Source: JAAYQU01 sp037441445 (GTDB lineage: Bacteria > Bacteroidota > Bacteroidia > Bacteroidales > Salinivirgaceae). From it: a DNA stretch of 64,000 nucleotides. Below, in pieces: positions 55,431 through 64,000 of this stretch (positions are counted from its first letter, which is position 1; the number at the start of each line of letters is the position of its first letter). The notes below the pieces were generated by a model. That model was not told where the DNA came from. It did not search any database and saw only the letters and a program-made list of their open reading frames with translations. Made by a program: the position numbers and the translations under genes. Where the stretch lies: the NCBI GenBank assembly GCA_037441445.1, contig JBBISE010000010.1, forward strand, positions 8,792 to 72,791. Reading direction: 5' to 3'.

Positions 55431-58328
55431 ATGCGATTTTTGAAACAAATTTTCACGATACTGTGTATTTTCCCTGTTTTCAATATCCTAGGCCAACAGT
55501 CTTTTATCCGGGGGACGGTCTTTGATGCCAAAACAGGTGAATTTCTACCAGGGGTAACTGTTTTTCTTGAGGGAACCTCCACTGGCACCATTACCGACTT
55601 TGATGGAAAATTCAATCTGGCTTTACAGCCCGGTACCTACGATATCAGGATTTCCTACATTTCCTATGAAACGGTTAATATGAAAGGCGTTCAGATTAAA
55701 CCAGGGGAAGTTAAAGTGTTCGACGAACTGGGATTAAAAGAAGCGTCAATAACAATAACGGGTGTAACTGTGACTGCCGAAAGGGTTAGAAATACGGAAA
55801 ATGCCCTAATGGCTATGAAAATGAAATCGACAAACCTGTTCGATGGAATTTCGGCAGTAAACCTCAGGAAAACAGGCGATTCCGATGCTGCCGCTTCCAT
55901 AAGCCGCGTAACCGGGGTTTCTATATCACAAGGAAAATACGTGTATGTCAGGGGATTGGGCGACCGTTATACAAAAACCATCATGAATGGTGTTGATATT
56001 CCCGGTCTTGACCCCGACAGAAATACAATCCAAATGGACATTTTCCCCACATCCATTATCGATAATCTGATTGTTTATAAAACCTTTAGCGCTGACCTTC
56101 CAGCCGATTTTACCGGAGGGGTAGTGGACATTGCCCTGAAGGATTTCCCCGAAAAGGCAACCGGAAATCTGACCATAAATGGCGGTTATAGCCCCAACTC
56201 GCATTTCAATGACAATTACCTGACCTACGAGGGTGGGAAAACCGATTTTCTGGGCTTCGATGACGGCACACGTGCTATTCCCGCGGTGGACAATATTCCG
56301 CTGTTTAGCGATGTTGTTGGTCGTCCGAACAGCGAACAGGGAATAAGGTACCAGCAGATTTTACGGGGTTTTAACCCGACTATGGCTGCACAGAAAGAGA
56401 AAAGTCTTATGGATTTTGGCTTTAGTGCTACCTATGGCAACCAGAAACCATTATCAAAAATTACCCTGGGCTACAATGTGAACCTCTCTTATAAAAACAG
56501 CACCGATTTCTACGAAAACGCCACCTATGGCCGGTTTGGGATGAACAGCGATCATGACGTCACCGCCCTTGATCAACTTGAGTTACAAACAGGTAGTTAC
56601 GGTGTGTCAAACGCCTTTCTGAGCGGGTTGGCAGGTGTTGCCCTGAAAACAAAAAATGCTAAGTTTCGCCTTAATCTGCTCCATTTGCAAAACGGCGAAT
56701 CGAAAGCTGGTATTTTCACCGTAGAAAGTACTGACCAGGGATCAAACTATACGGCCATTCAGCACAACCTTGATTATAGCCAGCGTTCTCTTAGCAATTT
56801 GCTAGTCGAGGGAAAACACGTTTACCCGGAATCGAAATGGACAGTGGAGTGGAAACTATCTCCAACTATTTCAAAAATCGAAGATCCTGATATCCGCATG
56901 ACCCGTTACCAACCACGTGGCGGTAGTTTTGCCATTAGCACTGAAACAGGATTCCCCGAGCGAATTTGGCGGAATCTTGAGGAAAAAAGCTATGCCGGTT
57001 TATACCATGCTAAAAAAGAATTTACGGTAGGAGATAGAAAAACAATGATTCAATTAGGAAACAGTTATACCTCGAAGGAACGCGATTACATAATCCACAA
57101 CTTTGCCATTAACGTCCGAAATGTGCCACTTACGGGCGATCCAAACGAGCTGTTTCGTCCCGAAAATCTGTGGCCATTGAACGGTACTAACGGTTTCAGT
57201 GGAACAACCTACGAAGCCTCATTTATTCCTGTTAACCCCAACAAATACAACGCAACCATACAAAATATTGCCGGATACGTGATTGGAGAAATTGAAGCCA
57301 CGGCACGGATAAAGGCAATTGTGGGTGTAAGAGCAGAAAATTATATTCACTTCTATACAGGACAAAACCAACAGGGCGACAAAGTGCTTGACAACGCTAA
57401 AGTGCTTGAAAAGACAGACTTTTTCCCATCGGTAAATCTTTTATATACTCTGCAAGAGAAGCAGAACCTGCGGTTCACCTACGCTAAAACCATTGCCCGA
57501 CCTTCATTTAAAGAGCTTTCGTTTTCTGAAATCTATGACCCTATTAGCGGTTCAACATTTATTGGTGGAATGCACCGCGACGAAAACCGCGAGGCAGGGA
57601 TTGTTTACTGGGACGGCAACTTAAAAACAACGAATATCCAAAACATTGACCTACGTTGGGAGATGTTTTTTGAACAGGGGCAAATGGCTTCGGTCAGTGC
57701 TTTTTATAAAAAGTTTGAAAACCCCATAGAATTAGTTCAATATTTTGTGCAAAAAGGATCCTATCAGCCACGTAACGTTGGCGAAGGAAACATTTTGGGA
57801 TTGGAGGCTGAATTCAGAGTGAACCTGGATGCGCTTTCTGAGAAACTTTCAGGTTTTTCCATATCGTCAAACGTAACGTTCACGAAATCGAGGATTGAAC
57901 TGAGCCAAACCGAATTAGAATCGCGCACCGAGAATGCCCGTACAGGCGAAACCGTTGACAAATATCGCGATATGGCCGGACAGGCTCCCTACATTATTAA
58001 TGCCGGAATTTCATTCGACGGAGGAAAAGAGGGTCTCTGGAAAGGCTTGGATGCAGGCCTGTTTTACAATGTACAAGGCCCAACCCTCCAGTTTGTTGGG
58101 ATTGCTGACCGACCCGACATCTATTCAAAGCCATTCCACAGCCTGAATTTCAATTCCAACAAAAAATTTGGGAAGGATGACCGTTTTCAGTCCGGAATAA
58201 AAATTGACAACATTTTGAATAACAAGAAAGAAGAAGTTTTTAAATCGTTCAAGGCCGATGACAGGCTTGCTAAGAGCATCAATCCGGGAATGACATTTAG
58301 GTTCCGTTTCAGCTACTCCTTTTTTTAA
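55431..58328 (+). CDS. TonB-dependent receptor with carboxypeptidase-regulatory-like domain
   Basis: A 965-residue outer-membrane receptor: signal peptide (QIFTILCIFPVFNILGQ), a CarboxypepD_reg-like domain (GTVFDAKTGEFLPGVTVFLE), a plug domain (SRVTGVSISQGKYVYVRGLG, YTKTIMNGVDIPGLDPDRN) and a 22-strand barrel ending GMTFRFRFSYSFF. The plug motif with RGLGDRYT...DIPGLDPDRN is typical of receptors outside the SusC group. No SusD-like gene follows; its partner is the beta-helix lipoprotein upstream. The substrate is unknown. A terminator follows at 58392. Confidence 0.9.
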   Translation: MRFLKQIFTILCIFPVFNILGQQSFIRGTVFDAKTGEFLPGVTVFLEGTSTGTITDFDGKFNLALQPGTYDIRISYISYETVNMKGVQIKPGEVKVFDELGLKEASITITGVTVTAERVRNTENALMAMKMKSTNLFDGISAVNLRKTGDSDAAASISRVTGVSISQGKYVYVRGLGDRYTKTIMNGVDIPGLDPDRNTIQMDIFPTSIIDNLIVYKTFSADLPADFTGGVVDIALKDFPEKATGNLTINGGYSPNSHFNDNYLTYEGGKTDFLGFDDGTRAIPAVDNIPLFSDVVGRPNSEQGIRYQQILRGFNPTMAAQKEKSLMDFGFSATYGNQKPLSKITLGYNVNLSYKNSTDFYENATYGRFGMNSDHDVTALDQLELQTGSYGVSNAFLSGLAGVALKTKNAKFRLNLLHLQNGESKAGIFTVESTDQGSNYTAIQHNLDYSQRSLSNLLVEGKHVYPESKWTVEWKLSPTISKIEDPDIRMTRYQPRGGSFAISTETGFPERIWRNLEEKSYAGLYHAKKEFTVGDRKTMIQLGNSYTSKERDYIIHNFAINVRNVPLTGDPNELFRPENLWPLNGTNGFSGTTYEASFIPVNPNKYNATIQNIAGYVIGEIEATARIKAIVGVRAENYIHFYTGQNQQGDKVLDNAKVLEKTDFFPSVNLLYTLQEKQNLRFTYAKTIARPSFKELSFSEIYDPISGSTFIGGMHRDENREAGIVYWDGNLKTTNIQNIDLRWEMFFEQGQMASVSAFYKKFENPIELVQYFVQKGSYQPRNVGEGNILGLEAEFRVNLDALSEKLSGFSISSNVTFTKSRIELSQTELESRTENARTGETVDKYRDMAGQAPYIINAGISFDGGKEGLWKGLDAGLFYNVQGPTLQFVGIADRPDIYSKPFHSLNFNSNKKFGKDDRFQSGIKIDNILNNKKEEVFKSFKADDRLAKSINPGMTFRFRFSYSFF

Positions 58329-58391
58329 CAGATTAAGTTCTTTCGAAAGACCAACGGATAGGTTTTTCGGATGTTTGTTTCAATATCGCAG

Positions 58392-58430
58392 GAGAGGCAT
58401 CCCATTGCCGGGCCGCCTCTCTATTTATTT
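58392..58430 (+). terminator. Terminator after the TonB-dependent receptor
   Basis: GAGAGGC (58392-58398) pairs with GCCTCTC (58415-58421), loop of 16, followed by TATTTATTTT. It ends at the stop of the convergent branching-enzyme gene. Confidence 0.7.
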
Positions 58431-60436
58431 TACTTTTTTCGTAATACAAGCACAGTCCTTGTTGGAACATACACTTTTATGGCCAATGCCTGACGGTTGT
58501 TTTCAAATGTAACCGGAAGGGTAAAATAGACCTGTTTATTGTTCAGCAAGCCAAAACCGCCAAAGTCCCTGGAATCGCTATTAAGCAGGAGCTCGTACTC
58601 ACCACCTTCTACTTCAATGATATAATCAACAACAGAAAGCGTTGGGCTGAAATTATAGATAAAAATCAGGTTTTTTCGGACGTAAGCAAGTATTTGCTTA
58701 TGGATATTCTCGTGTATTTTGTGGGCAAAATGGCCTTCCAATGCCTGGTTCTCCTTTAAAACACGAATCATTTCCCTGTCAAAATCGGCCAGATAATGAT
58801 ACCGCAGGAGAGCACTGTCGCGTAAACTCCATTGTCGGCGTGCGTACCAGTATGACCAGTTATTGCCGGCGCGGGGAAAGTCAATCCATTCGGGGTGTCC
58901 AAACTCGTTGCCCATAAAATTAAGGTAACCGCCCGATGAACAGGAGAGTGTGATTATGCGAATGAGTTTGTGCAGGGCAATGCCACGGTCAACATCAAGG
59001 CTTTCCACGGTTTTGCTCATTTGAGTGTACATGGCATCCTTAATGAGCCTGAAAATAATGGTCTGATCGCCCACCAGTGCCTGGTCGTGCGATTCGGCGT
59101 AATTCACCGTTTTCTCTTCCTGGCGTTTGTTGGTCAACTGGTAATAAATATCGCCAACGTGCCAAAATTCGTCGGGAATTTCCTTGATGATTTTTATCCA
59201 ATAATCGGGGGTTCCCATGGCAAGCCTATAATCGAAACCCATTCCTCCATCGAAAAAAGGAACGGCCAGGCCGGGCATTCCGCTCATGTCCTCGGCTACG
59301 GTAATGGCATTGGAATTCACTTGATGAATAAGATGATTGGCCAGCGTCAGATAAACAATGGCATCTTCGTCCTGATTTCCATTGTAATACATGCTGTAGT
59401 TCACAAAATCGGAGCCCAGACCATGATCGAAATATAGCATTGAGGTTATTCCGTCGAAACGAAAGCCATCGAAATTATACTCTTCTAGCCAGTATTTGCA
59501 GTTCGACAACAGAAAGTGCAAGACATGGTTTTTGCCATAATCGAAGCAGAGCGAGTCCCAGGCAACGTGCTCGCGACGGGGGCCATCGTGGAAGTAGAGA
59601 TATTTTGTGCCATCAAATTCGCCCAGACCCTCTTCGGTGTTTCTTACGCTGTGGGAATGAACCAAATCCATAATAACGGCCAATCCGCTTTGGTGTGCTT
59701 TGTCAATCAGGTATTTCAAATCGTCGGGTGTTCCAAATCTTGATGAAACAGCAAAAAAGTTGGAAACGTGGTAGCCAAACGAACCGTAATAGGGGTGCTC
59801 CTGAATGGCCATAAGTTGAATAGTATTATAACCGGCTTTGGCAATTTCAGGAACCCGGCTATCGGCAAATTCGCGGAAAGCCCCAACGCGTTCCTCTTCT
59901 GTAGCCATACCAATATGTGCCTCATAAATAAGCGGATAGCTAACTTTTGGCCCTTTTGCCGATTTCCATTTATAGGGTTTTTCCGGTTTCCATACCTGCG
60001 CAGCAAAAATTTTTGTTGCTTCATCCTGAATGGCAATGCGGGCATAGGAAGGCACACGCAAACCGTGTCCTCCATCCCAATGAATGGACAATTTGTAATT
60101 CTGTCCGTGCTTCAAGGCATCAAGTGGAAATGTTCGTTGCCAATCGCCACGTTGGTTGATACGGACAAGTTCATAATCGGGATTTTCGCGCCAATCGCTG
60201 AAGTCGCCAACCATGTACATGGCTGTGGCATTAGGGGCAAACTCGCGCAGGTACCAATAACTGTCATCGCAATGCAATCCGTAATAGTGGTGGCCGTTGG
60301 CAAAATTCAGCAGCTTATTCTCGGATCCACACAGTTCAATGGCCTTGTCCAAAGCTTTGTGAAAGCGCCCTTTGATAGTATCGGCAAAAGGGGCAAGATA
60401 AGGGTCGTTGCTGATTATTCTGGGGATTATGCTCAT
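58430..60436 (-). CDS. glgB: 1,4-alpha-glucan (glycogen) branching enzyme, GH13
   Basis: A 668-residue enzyme with an N-terminal CBM48 domain (WYLREFAPNATAMYMVGDFS), the GH13 barrel and a C-terminal beta domain. Catalytic residues are the nucleophile Asp328 in DGFRFDGITSM, the acid/base Glu382 in VAEDMSGMPG and Asp451 in YAESHDQALVGD; MDLVHSHS is region I. It is nearer the eukaryote-type GH13_8 group than E. coli GlgB. It makes alpha-1,6 branches in glycogen. A full promoter is upstream (60462-60493), and the gene stands alone. Confidence 0.93.
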   Translation of the reverse strand: MSIIPRIISNDPYLAPFADTIKGRFHKALDKAIELCGSENKLLNFANGHHYYGLHCDDSYWYLREFAPNATAMYMVGDFSDWRENPDYELVRINQRGDWQRTFPLDALKHGQNYKLSIHWDGGHGLRVPSYARIAIQDEATKIFAAQVWKPEKPYKWKSAKGPKVSYPLIYEAHIGMATEEERVGAFREFADSRVPEIAKAGYNTIQLMAIQEHPYYGSFGYHVSNFFAVSSRFGTPDDLKYLIDKAHQSGLAVIMDLVHSHSVRNTEEGLGEFDGTKYLYFHDGPRREHVAWDSLCFDYGKNHVLHFLLSNCKYWLEEYNFDGFRFDGITSMLYFDHGLGSDFVNYSMYYNGNQDEDAIVYLTLANHLIHQVNSNAITVAEDMSGMPGLAVPFFDGGMGFDYRLAMGTPDYWIKIIKEIPDEFWHVGDIYYQLTNKRQEEKTVNYAESHDQALVGDQTIIFRLIKDAMYTQMSKTVESLDVDRGIALHKLIRIITLSCSSGGYLNFMGNEFGHPEWIDFPRAGNNWSYWYARRQWSLRDSALLRYHYLADFDREMIRVLKENQALEGHFAHKIHENIHKQILAYVRKNLIFIYNFSPTLSVVDYIIEVEGGEYELLLNSDSRDFGGFGLLNNKQVYFTLPVTFENNRQALAIKVYVPTRTVLVLRKK

Positions 60437-60461
60437 AGTATCGAGTTGGTGAAGATTTGAA

Positions 60462-60493
60462 CAAATATAGTTTAAATAAAGAACTAATGCAAG
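60462..60493 (-). promoter_or_regulatory. Promoter of glgB
   Basis: On the minus strand CTTG (60493-60490), a 20-base spacer and TATATTTG (60469-60462), 25 bases before the ATG. Confidence 0.65.
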
Positions 60494-60579
60494 GCGAACG
60501 GGTTAACTTACGTTTAATCTTGCAATGATTTCGTTATTCAAAGAGAATGTCAGTAAAAGTGGAGGATGTTTCGACTGAA

Positions 60580-60616
60580 AAAAAAACCACTTACAAATTT
60601 TAATCTGTAAGTGGCT
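60580..60616 (-). terminator. Terminator of tRNA-Asn
   Basis: On the minus strand GCCACTTACAGATTA pairs imperfectly with TTTGTAAGTGG (core CCACTTACA with TGTAAGTGG), then a T-run of nine. It directly follows the tRNA-Asn. Confidence 0.8.
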
Positions 60617-60626
60617 GATTTTCTTG

Positions 60627-60700
60627 CTCCCCCTCTAGGACTTGAACCTAGGACCCCCTGATTAACAGTCAGGTGCTCTAACCAACTGAGCTAAGGAGGA
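60627..60700 (-). tRNA. tRNA-Asn (GTT)
   Basis: A 74-base tRNA on the minus strand with acceptor TCCTCCT/AGGGGGA (one G-T pair), D arm GCTCAGTTGGTTAGAGC, anticodon loop CTGTTAA (GTT) and T arm AGGTTCAAGTCCT. Discriminator G. No CCA is encoded. Confidence 0.95.
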
Positions 60701-60717
60701 ATTCCTGAAAAGCGTTG

Positions 60718-60748
60718 CAAATATAGACCTTCTTTTCGAATTGACAAA
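60718..60748 (-). promoter_or_regulatory. Promoter of tRNA-Asn
   Basis: On the minus strand TTTG (60748-60745), a 19-base spacer and TATATTTG (60725-60718), an exact consensus match 17 bases before the tRNA 5' end. Confidence 0.8.
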
Positions 60749-60875
60749 ATATTTTTTGCAAAAAAAATCATATTATTTCTAAACCCCTGTTTTTCAATTT
60801 ATATTTTTTAACAATCGGCTAAACAGCTAGACACATTTTGCCCCCAAATGAGGAAAAGAGGGCGCTGAGAACTGT

Positions 60876-60907
60876 TTTGGCCGTTACCAAAAGATTTCCT
60901 ATTTTTG
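60876..60907 (+). promoter_or_regulatory. Promoter of the M3 peptidase gene
   Basis: TTTG at 60876-60879, a 20-base spacer and TATTTTTG at 60900-60907. The last bases are a TTG that could be misread as an alternative start; the real ATG is 45 bases further on. Confidence 0.65.
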
Positions 60908-60952
60908 GTATCTTTAAAAACGACCTTAAATACAAACCTAATTCCAACAAAG

Positions 60953-63061
60953 ATGAGAAAATTAATCTGGCTAATCGTTCCGTTAACTATGGCTGCTACC
61001 AGTTGCACTCAGAAAACAACCGAACAAAATCCGTTTTTCACGGAATGGAACACCCCTTTTGGCGTTCCCCCGTTCGACCAAATTAAAAATGAACATTACC
61101 TGCCGGCCTACATAAAGGCCATGGCCGACCACAAAAAAGAAATCGAAGCGATTGTGAACAACACAAACGCGCCCGACTTCGAAAATACCATTGTGGCGTT
61201 TGACCAATCGGGCGAATTGCTCCGTACCATTGGGGCTGTGTTTGGTGGAATCCGCGGGGCAAATACCAATGACACCTTGCAAAACATTTCCAAGGAGGTT
61301 ACACCCTTGCTTACAGCCCACTATAACGAAATTAACATGAACCAGGGCCTTTTTACCCGCATCAAGGAAGTTTACCAGAATCGCGAATCGCTCAATCTGG
61401 ACACAGAACAAATGCGGGTTGTGGAAAAAATCTATCAGGATTTTCAACGCAGCGGTGCTGATCTTCCTGAAGAGAAGCGAAATGAACTAAAAACCCTGAA
61501 CGAGCGTATGGCTATGATTTCACTGTCGTTAAACCAAAATCTGTTGAAAGAAAACGGCAATTTTAAACTCTTTATCGATAAAGAACAAGATTTGGCCGGG
61601 TTGCCCCAGGATTTGCGCACGGCAGCAGCTGAAATGGCAAAGAAGGCCGGTAAAGAGGGCCAATGGGCATTCGATTTATCGAAACCCAGCTGGATACCCT
61701 TCCTTCAGTTTTCGGAAAAACGCGAGTTGCGCGAGAAACTCTACCGTGGCTATTTTATGCGAGGCGACAACGACAACGAGTATGACAACAAAAAACTGTT
61801 TGCCGAGTTGATTTCGCTCCGCCAGCAAATGGCCAAGATACTGGGATTCAATTCCTATGCCGACTATTTTACTGATGTCCAGATGGCAAAAAACACACAG
61901 AATGTTTATAACTTTCTCACACAGGTGTGGACTCCGGCATTGGAACGGGCAAAAAAAGAGCGCGATGACATGCAGGCCATGATCAAAAACGAAGGCGGAA
62001 AATTCAACATGGAATCGTGGGATTGGTGGTACTATGCCGAAAAAGTCCGCAAACAAAAATACGATCTCGACGAGGAGCAAATCAAACCCTACTTTACACT
62101 TGAAAATGTAAAACAAGGTATTTTCTACCTTTCCGAAAAACTGTACGGACTAAAGTTCGTTAAGCGCCCCGAGGTTCCGGTATATCACCCCGAAGTTGAA
62201 GCCTACGAAGTGCTCGACAACGACGGTTCCCACCTTTCGGTCTTGTACATCGACCCACATCCACGTCCGGGAGCCAAGGGCGGTGGTGCCTGGTGCGGAA
62301 CATACCGTAGTGGTTCCTATAAAAACGGGAAACGGATTGCGCCGGTTGTAACCATTGTCATGAACTTCACCCGCCCCACCGGCGACAAGCCTGCCATGCT
62401 CAGCTGGGACGAAACCGAGACCTATTTTCACGAGTTTGGCCACGCGCTGCACAACTTCTTTGCCAATGGCCGATACAACCGCACTGCCCGTAGCGTTCCA
62501 CGCGACTTTGTAGAACTTCCGTCGCAAGTGTGCGAAAACTGGGCAAGCGAACCCGAAATCTTGAAAGTATATGCAAAACATTACCAGACAGGGCAACCAA
62601 TACCGGACGAACTAATTGCAAAACTCCAAAACAGCTCGCACTTCAATCAAGGTTTTTCGACCGTTGAATACACCGCAGCTGCCATGCTAGACATGGACTG
62701 GCATTCCACAACCACGGTAACACCTGAAACGGATGTCCGTGCATTCGAAGAGGCTTCCCTGAAGAAAATTGGAATGATGAACGAAATCATTCCCCGTTAC
62801 CGCACAACCAATTTCGGGCATATTTTTGGCGGTGGATACGCGTCAGGATACTACGTTTACATGTGGGCCGGGGTTCTCGATGCCGATGCATTTATGGCCT
62901 TTAAAGAATCGGGCGACCTGTTCAACCCTGAACTGGCAGCCAAATTCCGCAAACATATTTTAGCAGAAAACTCGCTGGGCGAAGGCATGGAACAATACCT
63001 GAAGTTCCGTGGCAAAGAACCGTCTATTGAAGCTCTTTTAAAGCAAAGGGGACTGAAATAG
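60953..63061 (+). CDS. M3-family metallopeptidase lipoprotein (peptidyl-dipeptidase Dcp-like)
   Basis: A 702-residue protein beginning at the ATG at 60953 with a lipoprotein signal (MRKLIWLIVPLTMAATS then Cys). The long M3 helical N-terminal part is followed by the zinc site HEFGHALHNFF (two His and first Glu) and a later Glu in the FVELPSQVCENW motif; YRTTNFGHIFGGGYASGYY is the substrate-binding loop near the end. This is the Dcp/oligopeptidase A group that removes dipeptides or cleaves short peptides. Being a lipoprotein, it would act in the periplasm or outside, unlike the cytoplasmic oligopeptidase A. A promoter is in front of it. Confidence 0.92.
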   Translation: MRKLIWLIVPLTMAATSCTQKTTEQNPFFTEWNTPFGVPPFDQIKNEHYLPAYIKAMADHKKEIEAIVNNTNAPDFENTIVAFDQSGELLRTIGAVFGGIRGANTNDTLQNISKEVTPLLTAHYNEINMNQGLFTRIKEVYQNRESLNLDTEQMRVVEKIYQDFQRSGADLPEEKRNELKTLNERMAMISLSLNQNLLKENGNFKLFIDKEQDLAGLPQDLRTAAAEMAKKAGKEGQWAFDLSKPSWIPFLQFSEKRELREKLYRGYFMRGDNDNEYDNKKLFAELISLRQQMAKILGFNSYADYFTDVQMAKNTQNVYNFLTQVWTPALERAKKERDDMQAMIKNEGGKFNMESWDWWYYAEKVRKQKYDLDEEQIKPYFTLENVKQGIFYLSEKLYGLKFVKRPEVPVYHPEVEAYEVLDNDGSHLSVLYIDPHPRPGAKGGGAWCGTYRSGSYKNGKRIAPVVTIVMNFTRPTGDKPAMLSWDETETYFHEFGHALHNFFANGRYNRTARSVPRDFVELPSQVCENWASEPEILKVYAKHYQTGQPIPDELIAKLQNSSHFNQGFSTVEYTAAAMLDMDWHSTTTVTPETDVRAFEEASLKKIGMMNEIIPRYRTTNFGHIFGGGYASGYYVYMWAGVLDADAFMAFKESGDLFNPELAAKFRKHILAENSLGEGMEQYLKFRGKEPSIEALLKQRGLK

Positions 63062-63072
63062 CGATATGTAAA

Positions 63073-63206
63073 CGGGGCTGTCCAAAAAGTCATAAATCGA
63101 CGTCATTGCGAGGAGGAACGACAAAGCAATCAACTTATTATCAGGCTCATTAGATTGCTTCACTGCGTTCGCAATGACAAATCGGGGACTTTTTAGACAT
63201 CCTCGT
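63073..63206. repeat. Interspersed inverted-repeat element (MITE-like) between the M3 peptidase and trpB
   Basis: TGTCCAAAAAGTC (63079-63091) and GACTTTTTAGACA (63187-63199) form outer arms with one mismatch. Inside, GTCATTGCGAGG pairs with TTCGCAATGAC and AAGCAATC with GATTGCTT, giving a long imperfect hairpin of about 130 bases. The inner part has the look of a repeat found many times in Bacteroidota and other genomes. There is no coding frame. It lies between two convergent genes and may also end transcription from either side. Confidence 0.75.
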
Positions 63207-63219
63207 TTTTTTTTATTTG

Positions 63220-64000
63220 CTACGACAAATTCAGCCTGCTGAGCATGCTTACCCGTTCCACATCCTTATCGCCCCGCCCCGAAAGATTGATGACTGCCAG
63301 CTCGCCGGTGTTCCGCAACAGTTTCACGGCCAGTGCCACAGCGTGGCTCGATTCAATGGCCGGAACTATTCCTTCGAGTTTTGAAAGCAGGTTGAAGGCT
63401 TCAATCGCCTCCGCATCAGATACAGGAAAATAGTGGGCCCGTTTCGACTCCATTAAAAACGCGTGCTGTGGGCTGATGCCCGGGTAATCAAGCCCGGCAG
63501 CAATGGAATAGGAATTCGCTGGGGTTCCGTTTTCATCGACTAAACAGTAGGAATTTGTGCCCTGGAAAATGGTGGGTTTTCCAAACGACAGGGTTGCGGC
63601 TGTCCGCCCCGGAAGCAGCTCGCCACCCCCTTCGGCGCCATAGATTTTCGTCTGCTCATCGTGTAAAAACCCCGAAAACAGGCCAATGGCGTTTGAGCCG
63701 CCCCCAACACATGCCAGAATAGTATCGGGCAAGGCACCCTCGGATTGCAAAATCTGTTGTCGCGCCTCGTTTCCAATCACACTTTGGAAAAATCCAACCA
63801 TGCGCGGATACGGATGGGGCCCAACCTGGGAACCCAGTAAATAGAACGAGTCTGGATGTTCGATGTAGTATCCAAGTGCAGCATCAACCGCGTCTTTGAG
63901 CGTTTTCGTGCCCAACTCGGTGGCAATTACCTCGGCTCCCAGCATTTTCATATGTTTATAATTTTTCGGTTTACGGTCATATGGAACTTCATGCCGACTT
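63220..64000 (-). CDS. trpB: Tryptophan synthase beta chain, C-terminal part
   Basis: The frame remains open through the window edge (260 codons visible), so the 5' end is missing. KMLGAEV, GSQVGPHPYPRMVGFFQSVIG and the PLP-phosphate loop VGGGSNAIGLF are TrpB landmarks, as are SAGLDYPGISP-like text and the C-terminal NLSGRGDKDV. TrpB joins indole and serine to make tryptophan in a complex with TrpA. The residues just before KMLGAEV (VPYDRKPKNYKH) are not the typical IDIERQxPNV and may mark a variant. Other trp genes probably lie beyond the window. An apparent start at 63951 is internal. Confidence 0.93.
   Translation of the reverse strand, partial: SRHEVPYDRKPKNYKHMKMLGAEVIATELGTKTLKDAVDAALGYYIEHPDSFYLLGSQVGPHPYPRMVGFFQSVIGNEARQQILQSEGALPDTILACVGGGSNAIGLFSGFLHDEQTKIYGAEGGGELLPGRTAATLSFGKPTIFQGTNSYCLVDENGTPANSYSIAAGLDYPGISPQHAFLMESKRAHYFPVSDAEAIEAFNLLSKLEGIVPAIESSHAVALAVKLLRNTGELAVINLSGRGDKDVERVSMLSRLNLS

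Noticed and set aside
59768..60460. 230-codon plus-strand frame opposite glgB
   Set aside because: It is fully antisense to a strongly conserved enzyme; the frame is a shadow of glgB codon use.

Overview
The window is an ordinary chromosomal stretch of a Bacteroidota bacterium, most likely class Bacteroidia (Bacteroidales or Marinilabiliales type). I infer this from Bacteroidota-style promoters (TTTG, 19-20 bases, TAnnTTTG) in front of tRNAs and several genes, lipoproteins with Bacteroidota-type signal sequences, a type IX secretion sorting domain, a carboxypeptidase-regulatory-domain TonB receptor, a DUF5686 outer-membrane gene, and the purH-mreBCD-mrdA-rodA order. No phage, insertion sequence, integrase or CRISPR array was seen. 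Genus and species cannot be named from this sequence alone.

Layout. 1-3070 (+): end of a TolC-like efflux protein, tsaB, efp and a GAF/SpoIIE-type phosphatase. 3039-14662 (-): an exopolysaccharide region. In transcription order it holds a UDP-sugar 4-epimerase, aminotransferase, N-acyltransferase, HpcH/HpaI-type lyase, Gfo/Idh oxidoreductase and nucleotide-sugar dehydrogenase, then birA, then two Wzz-like and two Wzy/ligase-like membrane proteins as tandem paralogue pairs. 14751-18431 (-): rny, a 6S-like RNA, zapA, a coiled-coil protein and an S9 peptidase. 18484-25906 (+): purH followed by the rod-shape (elongasome) genes mreB, mreC, mreD, mrdA and rodA. 26020-26404: four tRNAs (Tyr, Gly, Thr, Gly). 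27009-36982: an MBL-fold hydrolase, a broken DUF5686 gene (five in-frame stops and one frameshift), an rluD-type pseudouridine synthase, a T9SS cargo protein, a PASTA protein, a small lipoprotein and tex. 37072-37358: tRNA-Ser and tRNA-Pro with a terminator.

37473-52153: a GroES-like protein, a Crp/Fnr regulator, a very large alpha-2-macroglobulin lipoprotein with a thioester motif, ndk, a PiT/DUF47 phosphate-uptake pair, a degenerate rhodanese, an orphan GAF/PAS sensor, a beta-helix lipoprotein and an endonuclease/exonuclease/phosphatase protein. 52179-52442: tRNA-Gly and tRNA-Leu. 52448-64000: a diphosphomevalonate-decarboxylase-like protein with a degraded phosphate loop, a surface lipoprotein plus TonB-dependent receptor pair separated by an attenuator-like hairpin, glycogen branching enzyme, tRNA-Asn, an M3 peptidase lipoprotein, an interspersed inverted repeat, and the 3' part of trpB running off the window.

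No clearly new multi-gene system stands out. The observations most worth following are the DUF5686 gene with its five in-frame TAA/TAG codons, the mevalonate-decarboxylase-like protein lacking its phosphate-binding serines, the lyase embedded in the amino-sugar operon, the 16-base palindrome between the promoter boxes of purH, the 6S-like RNA between zapA and rny, and a terminator behind ndk that faces the opposite strand.
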